A program made the translations under genes and the position numbers. Below are positions 33,297 to 41,800 of a stretch of DNA of 64,000 nt, in pieces. Position 1 is the stretch's first letter. Each line of letters starts with the position of its first letter. The stretch spans positions 26,818,032 to 26,882,031 of the forward strand of contig CM034539.1 in NCBI GenBank assembly GCA_020002185.1, given 5' to 3'. This stretch comes from Paraescarpia echinospica (Eukaryota > Annelida > Polychaeta > Sabellida > Siboglinidae). Below the pieces are notes generated by a model. The model had not been told where the DNA came from and ran no database searches. It worked only from the letters and a program-made list of their open reading frames with translations.

Positions 33297-33482
33297 CTGC
33301 AAGTAATACATATGCTGATTAGGCGTACGTCATCAGTAAATTTCTGTTGTACCGGAATGTGAGTAGAGGGGACTATTTAGCTGCGCACAAAACAATTATG
33401 GTTAGGATTGAGGCTATGGTCAGCTTTACATATAAAATATAAAACACTCTGAATAAGTGCAGAGATTTAAAATAAGTTATGC

Positions 33483-33550
33483 TTAGGCTATTTCTAGAGC
33501 AGCTCTATAAATAAGAGCTTAGGCTATTTCTAGAGCAGCTCTAGAAATAC
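33483..33550. repeat. Palindromic CTAGAGC repeat, left of element 2
   Basis: TATTTCTAGAGCAGCTCTA occurs twice with AATAAGAGCTTAGGC between. The core TTTCTAGAGC/AGCTCTAGAAA is self-complementary. An inverted relative lies right of element 2 at 51104-51165. The remaining intron text 33305-33751 is otherwise unremarkable. Confidence 0.7.
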
Positions 33551-33751
33551 GTATCTTCTAAATCTCCCCATTAAGACGGACAAAAAACACGCAGGTTATC
33601 ATTCAGTAGCGTCGCATTTACTTGAATCAATTACACTATACCGTGCAAATATTACTAAGTGCCCGTGTACGCACATCGAGATGTGCTCTAGAAATAACGA
33701 TCATATTCGCCGCCCCAGGCCGGGCAGCGCTCCCCTCGCTACAGACGAAGT

Positions 33752-33757
33752 CACGCA
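33752..33757. repeat. Target site duplication, left copy
   Basis: CACGCA immediately before the first base of element 2; identical to 51073-51078. Six bases is the duplication length known for Polintons. Confidence 0.97.
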
Positions 33758-34097
33758 AGTAGTATAGAGGCTCTGTTCGACCTCAAACGCCTACTTATAA
33801 AAAAGAATTTAATGACCACTAAACGTTTTCGACAATCTACTTATAAAAAAGATCAAAGGCTTTTTTTGACACTAATTAGTTTCGGAAACCTACTTATAAA
33901 AAACGTGATTGATGAGCGTTGTAATTTGATACTAATTGGATGATTGATTACCCCTACACTAGAGATGCCACCTAGCGGTGAGTGCAGAGAGTATTTTAGT
34001 TCGACTCCTAGCGATCAACGCCGTACCTAGAGCGTGCTGACGTAAGCAATAATGCGTTTATTGCGCTAATATATAACCACTATAAAACCATTGTATA
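33758..34097. repeat. Left terminal inverted repeat of element 2
   Basis: 340 bases, nearly identical to the reverse complement of 50732-51072; similarity stops at TTGTATA (34091-34097). It contains three spaced copies of CTACTTATAAAAAA (33791, 33837, 33890), GATCAACGCCGTACCTAG and CAATAATGCGTTTATTGCG. Confidence 0.96.
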
Positions 34098-34112
34098 TTT
34101 TCCCCGTCATCC

Positions 34113-34328
34113 TTATGTGAATGGCGCGCTGTACCCTATGTTGACAGCAACGATAAGAGTGACGGCTGCTGCTGCAGCGATAAGGCCGGCTGCTGCTCTA
34201 GTGGACTTTGACCCCTGGATGACAGCATAGCTGGCTAACGGTAAACAACGTTCTGGTGGAAGGATTAAAACGAAACCAATGCGTTTAAATACATCTAGTC
34301 GTGGGATTACAATGAAAATCAAATGCAT
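34113..34328 (-). CDS. Small hydrophobic protein, element 2 left end (candidate)
   Basis: A 71-aa frame ending AAAGLIAAAAAVTLIVAVN then IGYSAPFT, with one clear transmembrane segment in the C-terminal half. The N-terminal part (MHLIFIVIPRLDVFKRIGF) is also hydrophobic. It abuts the left TIR and lies downstream of the acidic-protein gene on the same strand. I recognise no family. It may be an exon of a longer transcript. Modest support only: length, hydrophobic pattern and placement. Confidence 0.4.
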   Translation of the reverse strand: MHLIFIVIPRLDVFKRIGFVLILPPERCLPLASYAVIQGSKSTRAAAGLIAAAAAVTLIVAVNIGYSAPFT

Positions 34329-34403
34329 AAATACACTAACGTTCAGTAGAGTGTTTATGCATTGGAAACAGACGTGTGAAAACGTGAGTAGTGACTGAAT
34401 TAT

Positions 34404-34698
34404 TTATTGCGGAGCGAGCATTCGGCCGCGGCCAACGGGTTGCCTGCTGCTCTCCGGGGAACCGAAACCTTCCCGACGATATAGTTCGCGAGGAACGATT
34501 GTTTTCCACAGCCCGTTGGCCTGCTTCACGAGAAATATTCTAGCCAGATCGGCGATGTCGTCGTCAGAGTCGTCAGTGTCAGTGCCTGTCGGCGTGATGA
34601 CGTGCGTAGGAGGCGGCGACGTGTGGATGAATGGTGCGACCGTGCATGTTGGCTTGGTCGACGTCGTCGATGCGCCGGTTGTAGGCAGTTGGATCGGT
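34404..34698 (-). CDS. Acidic Thr/Pro-rich protein, exon 2, element 2
   Basis: Follows the acceptor TTTATTTCATAG at 34699-34700 and completes an Arg codon begun in exon 1 (CG|A). It reads PIQLPTTGASTTSTKPT, a Thr/Pro-rich linker, an acidic patch TDTDDSDDDIADLARIFLVK, then LWKTIVPRELYRR, ending GRGRMLAPQ. The acidic-hydrophobic patch looks like a transactivation or protein-binding motif, but I recognise no family. The stop TAA is embedded in the sequence CAATAAATAA, so the stop codon and a potential poly(A) signal overlap. The total product is about 106 aa. Splicing within a Polinton gene is itself notable. Confidence 0.65.
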
Positions 34699-35380
34699 CT
34701 ATGAAATAAACCACATTTTAAACAAAGGACGAGAACCATGCATTGTTTAAATGAGAACCACATAAAATAAAATGATGCATTGTTTAAATGATGATATAAA
34801 ATGAGACATGGTATTTAAACGGTAAAATGCATGCATGCATGCGTACTTAATTGTAGTAAAAATAAAATGAGACTTACAATTGTTTAAATGGTAAAATAAA
34901 ATGCATGCATGCAGGCGTATTAAATAAAAAAAACAATACATTTTAAACAAAGGATGAGAACCATGCATTGTTTAAATGGTAAAATAAAATTACAAGGTTG
35001 TGAAATAAAATAAAATGATGCATTGTTTAAATGATGACATAAAATGAGACATGGTATTTAAACGGTAAAATGCATGCATGCATGCGTGCTTAATTGTGGT
35101 AAAAATAAAATGAGAGATACAATTGTTTAAATGGTAAAATAAAATGCATGCATGCTGGCGTAGTTACAACAACTGTTTAAACAGTAAAATAAAATACATG
35201 CATGCATGCGTACTATTTAAACGATAAAATACATGTATGCATGTTGCGTACTTACAACAGCTGTCGTAAAATGAGAGACGTGCATGCATGTACGCGTACT
35301 TACAATTGTTTAAATGGTAAAATAAAATGCATGCATGCATGCATGATGCGTAGTTACAATTTAAATGTGTTGGATCTTAC
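34699..35380. repeat. Intron built of ATGCATGC/TTTAAATGG repeats
   Basis: Runs between the donor GTAAGA (minus, 35375-35380) and acceptor (34699-34700). It contains about ten imperfect copies of a unit with TTGTTTAAATGGTAAAATAA and ATGCATGCATGC, both palindromic in part. There is no coding. Confidence 0.8.
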
Positions 35381-35406
35381 CGTTGCGTTGTCGTGGATGT
35401 GTCCAT
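35381..35406 (-). CDS. Acidic Thr/Pro-rich protein, exon 1, element 2
   Basis: Twenty-six bases: ATG at 35406 encodes MDTSTTTQ plus two bases of an Arg codon, followed by the strong donor CG|GTAAGAT. Phase fits exon 2 exactly, which is why I pair them across the 682-bp repeat-filled intron. A transcript start upstream (towards 35500) was not identified. Confidence 0.6.
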
Positions 35407-35519
35407 GTTAGATGAACATTGTGGAGCGATGTATAGGCGTCGAATGTGCGTGACTGTAAAAGTGTGTATGAAATGTGCGCGCCGTCAAACAGCGGTGGCG
35501 GCGGCGGCGCATGACACTA

Positions 35520-36290
35520 CGGTTTATCTTGGTTGGAATGTGAACGGAGAACAAAGGATTTTTACAAACAATAAACGAAACGTTAAAAGCATGAAATTAA
35601 ACATTGTATACGATCACTGGGGGGTCAGGAAACACGAGATGCATCGATATTAGAGAAATTTGCTGTAAAAGTCACATTTGACAATGGATGCACTGACGTG
35701 AACGCTAACTTTTTTCCTAAAACAAATTCCTCGGTAGACTAGACAGAATGCGTTAAGTGCACATGCACGTAAATGTGACATCTGTTGCGCGTGACTTAAC
35801 GCGATTGGAATGTGAACGGAGAACAAAGGATTTTTACAAACAATAAACGAAACGTTAAAAGCATGAAATTAAACGTTGTATACAATCACTGTGGAGTCAG
35901 GAAACAGGAGATGCATCGATATTAGAGAAATTTTATGTAAAGAGAGATTTAACGGTGAATGTACTGACGTGACCGGAAACTTTTTTCCGAAAACAAAATG
36001 CCTGGGATGAATCAAGTATGCACGCTGATAATTGAATAAGATAACGATATGAGTGTGAAGTGCGCATGCGCGTTATGTTGTAGACAATGACATTTCAAAA
36101 ACAATAAACGAAACGTTAAAAGCACGAAACTAAACGTTGTATAGGTTCGCTGTGGAGTCAGGAAACGTGAGGTGCATCGATATTAGAGAAACTCGATGTA
36201 AAGAGAGATTTAACGGTGAATGTACTGACGTGCCCGGAAACTTTTTTTTGAAAACAAAATGTCTGAAATGTACGAGGCACGCACGCTGAT
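35520..36290. repeat. Three upstream direct-repeat modules before the RPA-like gene
   Basis: A block of about 200 bases (AACAATAAACGAAACGTTAA, GATGCATCGATATTAGAGAA, ACTGACGTG, AACTTTTTTCC) occurs at about 35560-35740, 35845-36010 and 36097-36265, period about 250-285. Each is followed by a GTGCGCATGCGCGTTA-like text; after the third comes the TATA box. Upstream regulatory modules or an origin are plausible (inference). No gene is seen. Confidence 0.8.
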
Positions 36291-36345
36291 AATTGAGTAA
36301 GATGACGTATTAGTGTGAAGTGCGCATGCGCGTTATTTGGAAAAG

Positions 36346-36352
36346 TATAAAA
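36346..36352 (+). promoter_or_regulatory. TATA box of the RPA-like/alternative-splice unit
   Basis: AAAGTATAAAACGG, 103 bases before the ATG at 36455 and just after the third upstream repeat module. The leader contains ACAACAGCAG and GCAGCAAGCAGCAG and has no upstream ATG near the start. Confidence 0.7.
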
Positions 36353-36454
36353 CGGTTGAGAAAAAGCTATATTGTATGGCGCTGAAGTTCTAACGTGTAT
36401 TCTTTCTACAACAGCAGAGCAGCAAGCAGCAGACGTTCTTCCGCGATAGACAAC

Positions 36455-37231
36455 ATGGCGGATGAAAGTCAACAACAACCAAAAAAGACGAAGGCGCCGC
36501 GCAAGCAGTCAATGAAGGCGGCGGCCAGCAGCGGTCAACAGCAACCTTCGCCGCTGATTGCAGCCGTGTCAACGGGGGCGTCACCACCCGTTAAGCGCCC
36601 CGTCGCGCTCATTGCGGCCCCGTTGACTGTCGGGCGAAAGCGAAGCGCTGAAGAGGCGTCCTTGGAGCCCGTCGAGACGGCTGAGCGGCCCCCAGTCCTG
36701 TCGCGGAGCAGTTCTATGGAGCGTGAATGCGAATCGTCGGCGTCGACGCGCGCCACAGTGGTGAGTCTGAGACATCTGAAGTGTGCTGTCAACGGTGTGT
36801 ATAAACTTCTATCGCCCGTTATGATCGACGCCGTCTCGTACAAAGAGGTCGGCACCTATTTGGGATGTTCCCGTTGTCGCCGGAAATTGCAGACAAGCAA
36901 AGGTGGGGAACTGATATGTCGAACGCACGGTGAAGTGTCGGTACCGAAATATTTCTTCGCGTTGCGTGTGATGGTGAAGGACGGCGAGGAGGAGGAAGAC
37001 GAGCTTTGGCTTACGTTGTTTGATAGCCAAATGTCTAATCTCGTCGAGTACACGGCCGAGTACTTGACGGAATTGAACGAGGAAGATCTCCGCGATACCG
37101 TGCTCGAGTTAGCCGGCACTAAAGTGGAGATTAGTGTGCGGAAGACGAGTTGGAACGGGGAGCCCTCGTATACAGTCCGTACACTAAAGAGATACGTCGT
37201 CGTCATCGTCGACGACAACGACGATGACTAA
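36455..37231 (+). CDS. RPA-like single-stranded DNA-binding protein, element 2
   Basis: A 258-aa protein from ATG 36455 (CAACATGG context). Residues 1-102 are disordered, rich in Lys, Pro, Ser and Gln (MADESQQQPKKTKAPRKQ) with repeated A-A-P-L/A-V-S segments. From residue 103 it reads VSLRHLKCAVNGVYKLL, YLGCSRCRRKL, GELICRTHGEV, YFFALRVMV, WLTLFDSQMSNLVEYTAEYL, a zinc-ribbon/OB pattern (C-x2-C...C-x2-H) like the C-terminal domain of RPA1. I infer ssDNA binding during replication of the element. A strong phase-0 splice donor (36761) sits exactly at the domain boundary. It ends in an acidic tail DDNDDD. No copy is visible in element 1. Confidence 0.75.
   Translation: MADESQQQPKKTKAPRKQSMKAAASSGQQQPSPLIAAVSTGASPPVKRPVALIAAPLTVGRKRSAEEASLEPVETAERPPVLSRSSSMERECESSASTRATVVSLRHLKCAVNGVYKLLSPVMIDAVSYKEVGTYLGCSRCRRKLQTSKGGELICRTHGEVSVPKYFFALRVMVKDGEEEEDELWLTLFDSQMSNLVEYTAEYLTELNEEDLRDTVLELAGTKVEISVRKTSWNGEPSYTVRTLKRYVVVIVDDNDDD
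36761..36766 (+). promoter_or_regulatory. Splice donor at codon 102 of the RPA-like gene
   Basis: ACAGTG|GTGAGTCTGAG is close to the consensus donor. It falls between codons 102 and 103 (phase 0), directly after the disordered leader domain and before the zinc/OB domain. Four acceptors downstream are also phase 0. Confidence 0.6.
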
Positions 37232-37258
37232 TGTGTTGTTGTCTTGTGTTGTTTGTAG

Positions 37259-37447
37259 GAGGAAGATTGGCCGATACTGGTAGATTTATTGACGCACGCG
37301 AACGAGCGACAACGAACGAAAGAGCGTCGTGGTTGGGAAATAAGCGAGGAGAGCTTTCAACTATTAGCCGAGACGGCCGAACAATACATAAGAGCGTTTT
37401 GGCTAGCTTACGAAGCAAGCATATTTTGTAGTAGTTTGATGTACTAA
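37259..37447 (+). CDS. Alternative C-terminal module B (62 aa)
   Basis: Opens exactly after the acceptor TTGTGTTGTTTGTAG; the TAG is in frame, so there is no frame upstream and no ATG. It reads EEDWPILVDLLTHANERQ, then RRGWEISEESFQLLAETAEQ and IRAFWLAYEASIF: helical, acidic and aromatic-rich. It stops at 37445-37447 inside TACTAAC, which could be the branch point of the next acceptor. I infer it is spliced to codon 102 of the RPA-like gene, giving about 164 aa. No family recognised. Confidence 0.55.
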   Translation, partial: EEDWPILVDLLTHANERQRTKERRGWEISEESFQLLAETAEQYIRAFWLAYEASIFCSSLMY

Positions 37448-37469
37448 CAGTTGTGCTTATATGCTTTAG

Positions 37470-37625
37470 GAAGTGCGCCGCGTACTGGAAAACATGCTTG
37501 CAAACAACGAAAGGATTCGCGCTCAGTACGACGAGGTTGCCTCGTTCGTAAGAACGTTGTTGGAACGCGGAGTGCAGGGGTCGATAAAGAGGGAGGAAGA
37601 GATCAAGAAGGAGGAGGCGGACTAA
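37470..37625 (+). CDS. Alternative C-terminal module C (51 aa)
   Basis: Opens after the acceptor TATATGCTTTAG with TAG in frame. It reads EVRRVLENMLANNERIRAQY, DEVASFVRTLLERG and ends KREEEIKKEEAD: a strongly predicted coiled coil or long helix. There is no ATG at the start. Phase 0 again, so joining to codon 102 would give about 153 aa. The stop is 23 bases before the next acceptor. No family recognised. Confidence 0.55.
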   Translation, partial: EVRRVLENMLANNERIRAQYDEVASFVRTLLERGVQGSIKREEEIKKEEAD

Positions 37626-37651
37626 TCATAATAATAATAATGTGTTTGTAG

Positions 37652-37732
37652 GAGGCTCTGATGCAACACACCAGACGTGAGTGTATGAGCGACTTCCTAC
37701 ACGCGTTCCTGACGGTGATTCGTAAAGAGTAG
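37652..37732 (+). CDS. Alternative C-terminal module D (26 aa)
   Basis: Opens after the acceptor AATGTGTTTGTAG. It reads EALMQHTRRECMSDFLHAFL then TVIRKE: a short helix with one cysteine. Phase 0. It contains an internal GTGAGT (near 37675, phase 1) that could serve as another donor. It would give a 128-aa product if joined to codon 102. It is short, so coding status rests on the repeated architecture. Confidence 0.42.
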   Translation, partial: EALMQHTRRECMSDFLHAFLTVIRKE

Positions 37733-37750
37733 AACTGCTTTGTGCTGTAG

Positions 37751-38413
37751 GGTGGTGGAGTGCGTGACGCCCACGTATTGGACGCGATCATCGAGGAGGC
37801 GCTGGGCGGTTCGAACCGAACGCGTCCCGCTCCACCGACGTATAACGAAAGCCTGGGGACGATGGGACCGACGTGCTCTCCGTACTGGAGCGTATCGGAG
37901 GAGCTTGGGACGTGCCAACGGCAAATTGTCGTGCCGAGCCGGAGTCAGTTGGTCGGGCGTTATGAACGACTGGCGATGGACCTCGTCGCCGAGAGTCTCG
38001 GCGAAATGATTCTGGAGAAGGCGCGGGATCATTGCGGGGTATGTGAGCCGAATGAAGGCTGTCCATATGTACACATGCCCGGCTATCGTGCTGGTCGGCC
38101 AAATCGTGTATACATGCAACGTTTCGATAATCCGGGCTGTATTGTGACGCGCTATTTCAACGCCGTCATCGAAACGTTCCTGCGTCGATCGCTCATCCCC
38201 TGTTTCACGAGACTCGTACATATTCTACACGAAACTACGGTGTCGACTTCTTCCGGTGGTCAGCAGCGGCAAACGGGCCGTGCGGGAGAGTTGCATTTGG
38301 TGCAGTTTGTGTCGAACTGGTTGTTGGGAACAAATTGGCGCGATTATATGAATCGCGTGCAACTCGAGTCGGCCGTGCACACGTACGTGCAACGCCGGAG
38401 CGGACTGGAATGA
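37751..38413 (+). CDS. Alternative C-terminal module E (220 aa)
   Basis: Opens after the acceptor CTTTGTGCTGTAG with GGGVRDAHVLDAIIEEALG. A Pro-rich stretch follows, then RSQLVGRYERLAMDLVAESL, a cysteine cluster CGVCEPNEGCPY, YFNAVIETFLRRSLIPCF, and a C-terminal domain with FVSNWLLGTNWRDYMNRVQ. It is the longest module and clearly coding by length and composition. The first in-frame ATG is well inside (MGPTCSPYW), so splicing to an upstream start is likely; with codon 102 the product would be about 322 aa. I recognise no family; C-x2-C-x5-C may bind zinc. A regulatory or oncoprotein-like early gene is one possibility. Confidence 0.65.
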   Translation, partial: GGGVRDAHVLDAIIEEALGGSNRTRPAPPTYNESLGTMGPTCSPYWSVSEELGTCQRQIVVPSRSQLVGRYERLAMDLVAESLGEMILEKARDHCGVCEPNEGCPYVHMPGYRAGRPNRVYMQRFDNPGCIVTRYFNAVIETFLRRSLIPCFTRLVHILHETTVSTSSGGQQRQTGRAGELHLVQFVSNWLLGTNWRDYMNRVQLESAVHTYVQRRSGLE

Positions 38414-38517
38414 AGAAGCACGAACGAACACTAGAATAGAGAACATTTTGCTAATATTTGCTTGCTACTGAAACAAAGGCTTCAACGACGCTGTGTTTGA
38501 ATGTTGTAAGAGTACCG

Positions 38518-38523
38518 AATAAA
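38518..38523 (+). terminator. Shared poly(A) signal of the alternative-splice unit
   Basis: AATAAA about 105 bases after the stop of module E, the only plus-strand AATAAA I see between 36455 and 38600. It would serve all modules. Confidence 0.6.
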
Positions 38524-38564
38524 ACGTTGAAAATGTAATTTCCGTTTCCGAGTTACCCACAACA

Positions 38565-38710
38565 ACATTAGTTAGAAAAATTACCGCTAGTCACCACCGC
38601 AAACACATTCCCCACCGTACCTTAGTTAGAAAAATGACATTAGTTAGAAAAATTACCGCTAGTCACCACCGCACCTTAGTTAGAAAAATGTCCGCTAGTT
38701 CGCGCAATCA
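38565..38710. repeat. Short direct repeats upstream of polymerase
   Basis: TTAGTTAGAAAAATTACCGC plus TAGTCACCACCGCA occurs twice complete and three more times in part, then a (CAC)n tract at 38752-38770. Possibly regulatory; it lies between the early poly(A) signal and the polymerase TATA box. Confidence 0.75.
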
Positions 38711-38785
38711 CCATTCCGAGTTACCGCATTCCTCCCGCTAGGGTGTACTTACCACCACCACCACCACCACCGTCACCGTCGCTGT

Positions 38786-38793
38786 TATAAATA
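38786..38793 (+). promoter_or_regulatory. TATA box of polymerase B, element 2
   Basis: GCTGTTATAAATAGCGG, 31 bases before the ATG at 38824. As with NADAR, the distance implies a leader of a few bases. Confidence 0.65.
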
Positions 38794-38823
38794 GCGGTGC
38801 TCGAAAAAATATCATTAGAGAGA

Positions 38824-41800
38824 ATGCCACCATCGTCACCTACTAGAAGGCAATGTCCGAAATGCGGGCGCTATTTCGTGAAACAGTCGACGTTAGAACG
38901 ACACGTAAAGAGTTCGAAAAGTTGCGGCGACGAAGCGCTATGCGTAAAACGTCGAGAGTCCAAAATGTGGCGCGATGTTCACCGCGCGTCACGCTATGCT
39001 ACAACATCTGAGGCTGCGGTGTGGCCGTCAGACGTCGCCACCTCCTGGTAGTAGTAGTAATGAGTCAGCGGTGGTGGCGGAGGCGGCAGCCGCTAGGGCG
39101 CCGTCACCCGACGATCTACAGCGTGTCGTGGACGAGCACCGGCGTAGCATAGAGACGTCGGTAGCGCGCGGTGCCGTACAGTCGCGTTACAACTATCGTA
39201 TGACCGCCTGTACGAGTACGCGGGTGCTCGAACCGAGTCTGAGGGAAATGTTTCGCGAACAAAAGAACGCGTTTAAAATTAACGAAAGCTATGGTTTTGT
39301 ATTACGCCACAAGGTGTCGGGTCGGTACCGATATTTTTATTCTTCGTGTAACTGTTGCGGTCGCCTCCTCGAAACACCCGCCGTAGTCACCGATAGCCGT
39401 TCGTTCGAACGATTCCTCGACGCCGTGCGCACGACCGACGTACTGCAGTACGCCATCGCGCAGCGCCCCGACTCGGGGTGGATCGTCGAGCTCGTAACGA
39501 ACGCCACCTACTTCGTGAACTTCATCATCAATCATCCTATCGGCTGCGTTGGCGTGGCGACGCTTCCCGCCTACGTGCGCTTCAACAGGGCCATCGTGTC
39601 GTTGACGAAAGATCATCGAGGCACGCCCTACGACGACCATCTGTGTCTCTTCCGATGCATCGGACTCCACCTGCAAGGTCACCGACGAGGCGAAAGTATC
39701 CGCCACATCGATACGAACCGTTTAACGAAAGTCGCTAAACGTCTGCACGCGCAGTATTGTCGCGCCGCGCGCACGTCGGCCTCGAACGGTGTGCGCCTGA
39801 ACGAACTGGATCGCGTGGAGACGGTTTTCGACATCAACATCGTCGTCTATCGTCGACTGACGAATGACGTCGCCGAACTAGTCCGTCGATCGCGCGAAGC
39901 GCACCCCACGACGCTGAACGTCAACCTGTACAAGTCGCACTTCTCGTACATAAGCGATCCGCGCGCGTACACGAAAACGTACAAGTGCGGAAAATGTGGC
40001 AACGCCCTCTGGCGGAACGCGCGCGAGTTACGACGTCAAAAAGCGACGTGCGAAGGTGGCGTTCTTCACGTGTTCCCCGGCGGCGTCTACCGATCGTCGC
40101 CATCCGTATTCGAGCGGCTCGACGACGAAGGCATCGACGTCGGCGCCGACGACCTGCGCTACTACCCGTACCGCGCGACGTTCGATTTCGAGTGCTATTT
40201 CGCCGATAACGATCTGCCGACGGATACCGACAAATGCCGCTGGATCGCGCGACACGAACTGCTCAGCGTGAGCGTCGCGTCGAACGTGCCCGGTCACGAA
40301 GCGGCGCGGTGTTACATCACGACCGGCGATTCGACGGAACTCGCGCGTCGCCTCATCGACGACCTGGAAGCGGTGAGCGCGGCGGCGTGCGCGATTCGAC
40401 GTCCCCGCTACGACGCGACCTTCGAGGCGCTCGACGCGATCGACGCCGACTGGCGGCGACGATGCAACGACGACGACGACGCCGACGCGTCACCGTACGC
40501 CATTCTCGCCGACCGGCTCTGGACGTACCTTCGTCAAATGCCCGTATTGGGATTCAATTCGGGTAAGTACGACCTCAGTGTCGTCAAAAAGTACTTGACC
40601 CCCCTGCTCATAACCGGCGACGCGCAGCACACGTCGTCGGTGTTTACCATTAAACATCAGAACAATTACATGTGCCTGTCGACGACGACGTTGAAGTTCC
40701 TGGACATAACGAATTACCTCGCGCCCGGCGTTAGCTACGATCGCTTTTTGAAAGCGTACGGTTGCTAGGCAACGAAGGGCTACTTTCCGTACGAATATAT
40801 CGACGCGTTGACGCGTCTGGACGAAACCGCCCTGCCGTCGCGCGAAGCTTTCTACAGCCAGCTGAAACGCGAGGGAATCTCCGCGGAGGCGTACGAGATT
40901 TGCGCGACGGCGTGGCGTGACGAGGGCATGACGTCGATGCGCGATTTTCTTGTGTGGTATAACGATCGTGACGTGGCGCCGTTTCTCGAGGCCGTCGATC
41001 GCCAGTTCGCATTCTATCGGCGCCGACGTATCGACATGTTCAAGGACGCCATCAGCGTACCGGGGTTGACGTTGTTGTATCTGTTCAACGACCTGCCGAC
41101 GTCGATCCATTTCTCGCTCTTCAACGAGCCGAACAAAGATCTGCACCGTCTGGTGCAGGCGCAGATCGTCGGCGGCCCGTCGATCATCTTCGCGTGCCAC
41201 CACGAGGCCGACGTGACGTCGATTCGAGGCGACGACGCGCCGTGCCGATCGATAGTAGGCTTCGACGCAAACGGCCTCTATCTATGGGCGAAAATGCAGG
41301 AGATGCCGACGGGCTGGTACAAGCGCCGGCGTGCTGAGAACGCCTTTCGAGCGGAACGCGTGCACCGCTACGGTCGTCTGGCCGTGGAGTGGTTGACGTG
41401 GGTGGAGGTGCCAACCGGCGCGCGTATACGTCACCAGTTGAACGGACGCGAGAAGCGCATCGGAAAGCACCGAGTCGACGGCTGGTGCGCCGCCACGCGA
41501 ACGGCGTATCAATTTCACGGCTGCTATTTTCACGGCTGACCGACGTGCCAGGCGCACGTGACGACGAACGCCGTCAACGGTCAACCGATGACGACGCTGT
41601 ATGCCTCGACGATCGCCGTGATCGCCTACCTGCGCCGTTTCGTCGACGATGTCGTCGAAATGTGGGAGTGCCAGTGGCACGCCGTGCGACCGCCGGAGGT
41701 GCCGACGCCGCCCGACGCGTCACGATGGCAACCACCACTGAGCACGACCATTACGCTCTCGACGATACTGGAGGCGGTGCGTGACGGCTCAATGTTCGGC

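Noticed and set aside
35202..35653. Small frames in the region between 35.2 and 35.65 kb
   Set aside because: They run through ATGCATGC repeats and the repeated upstream modules, with no domain and no conservation between modules.
36395..36454. Earlier start for the RPA-like protein
   Set aside because: No ATG in this stretch; the first ATG with good context is at 36455, downstream of the TATA box and leader.
37451..37651. A 66-codon plus-strand frame overlapping module C
   Set aside because: Composition (Gly/Arg/Cys-rich, ending in poly-Ile) is that of a shifted frame; the helical frame from 37470 is better and fits the phase-0 pattern.
37652..37751. Use of the internal GTGAGT in module D to join module E
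   Set aside because: That donor is phase 1 and the module E acceptor is phase 0; the joined frame stops almost at once.
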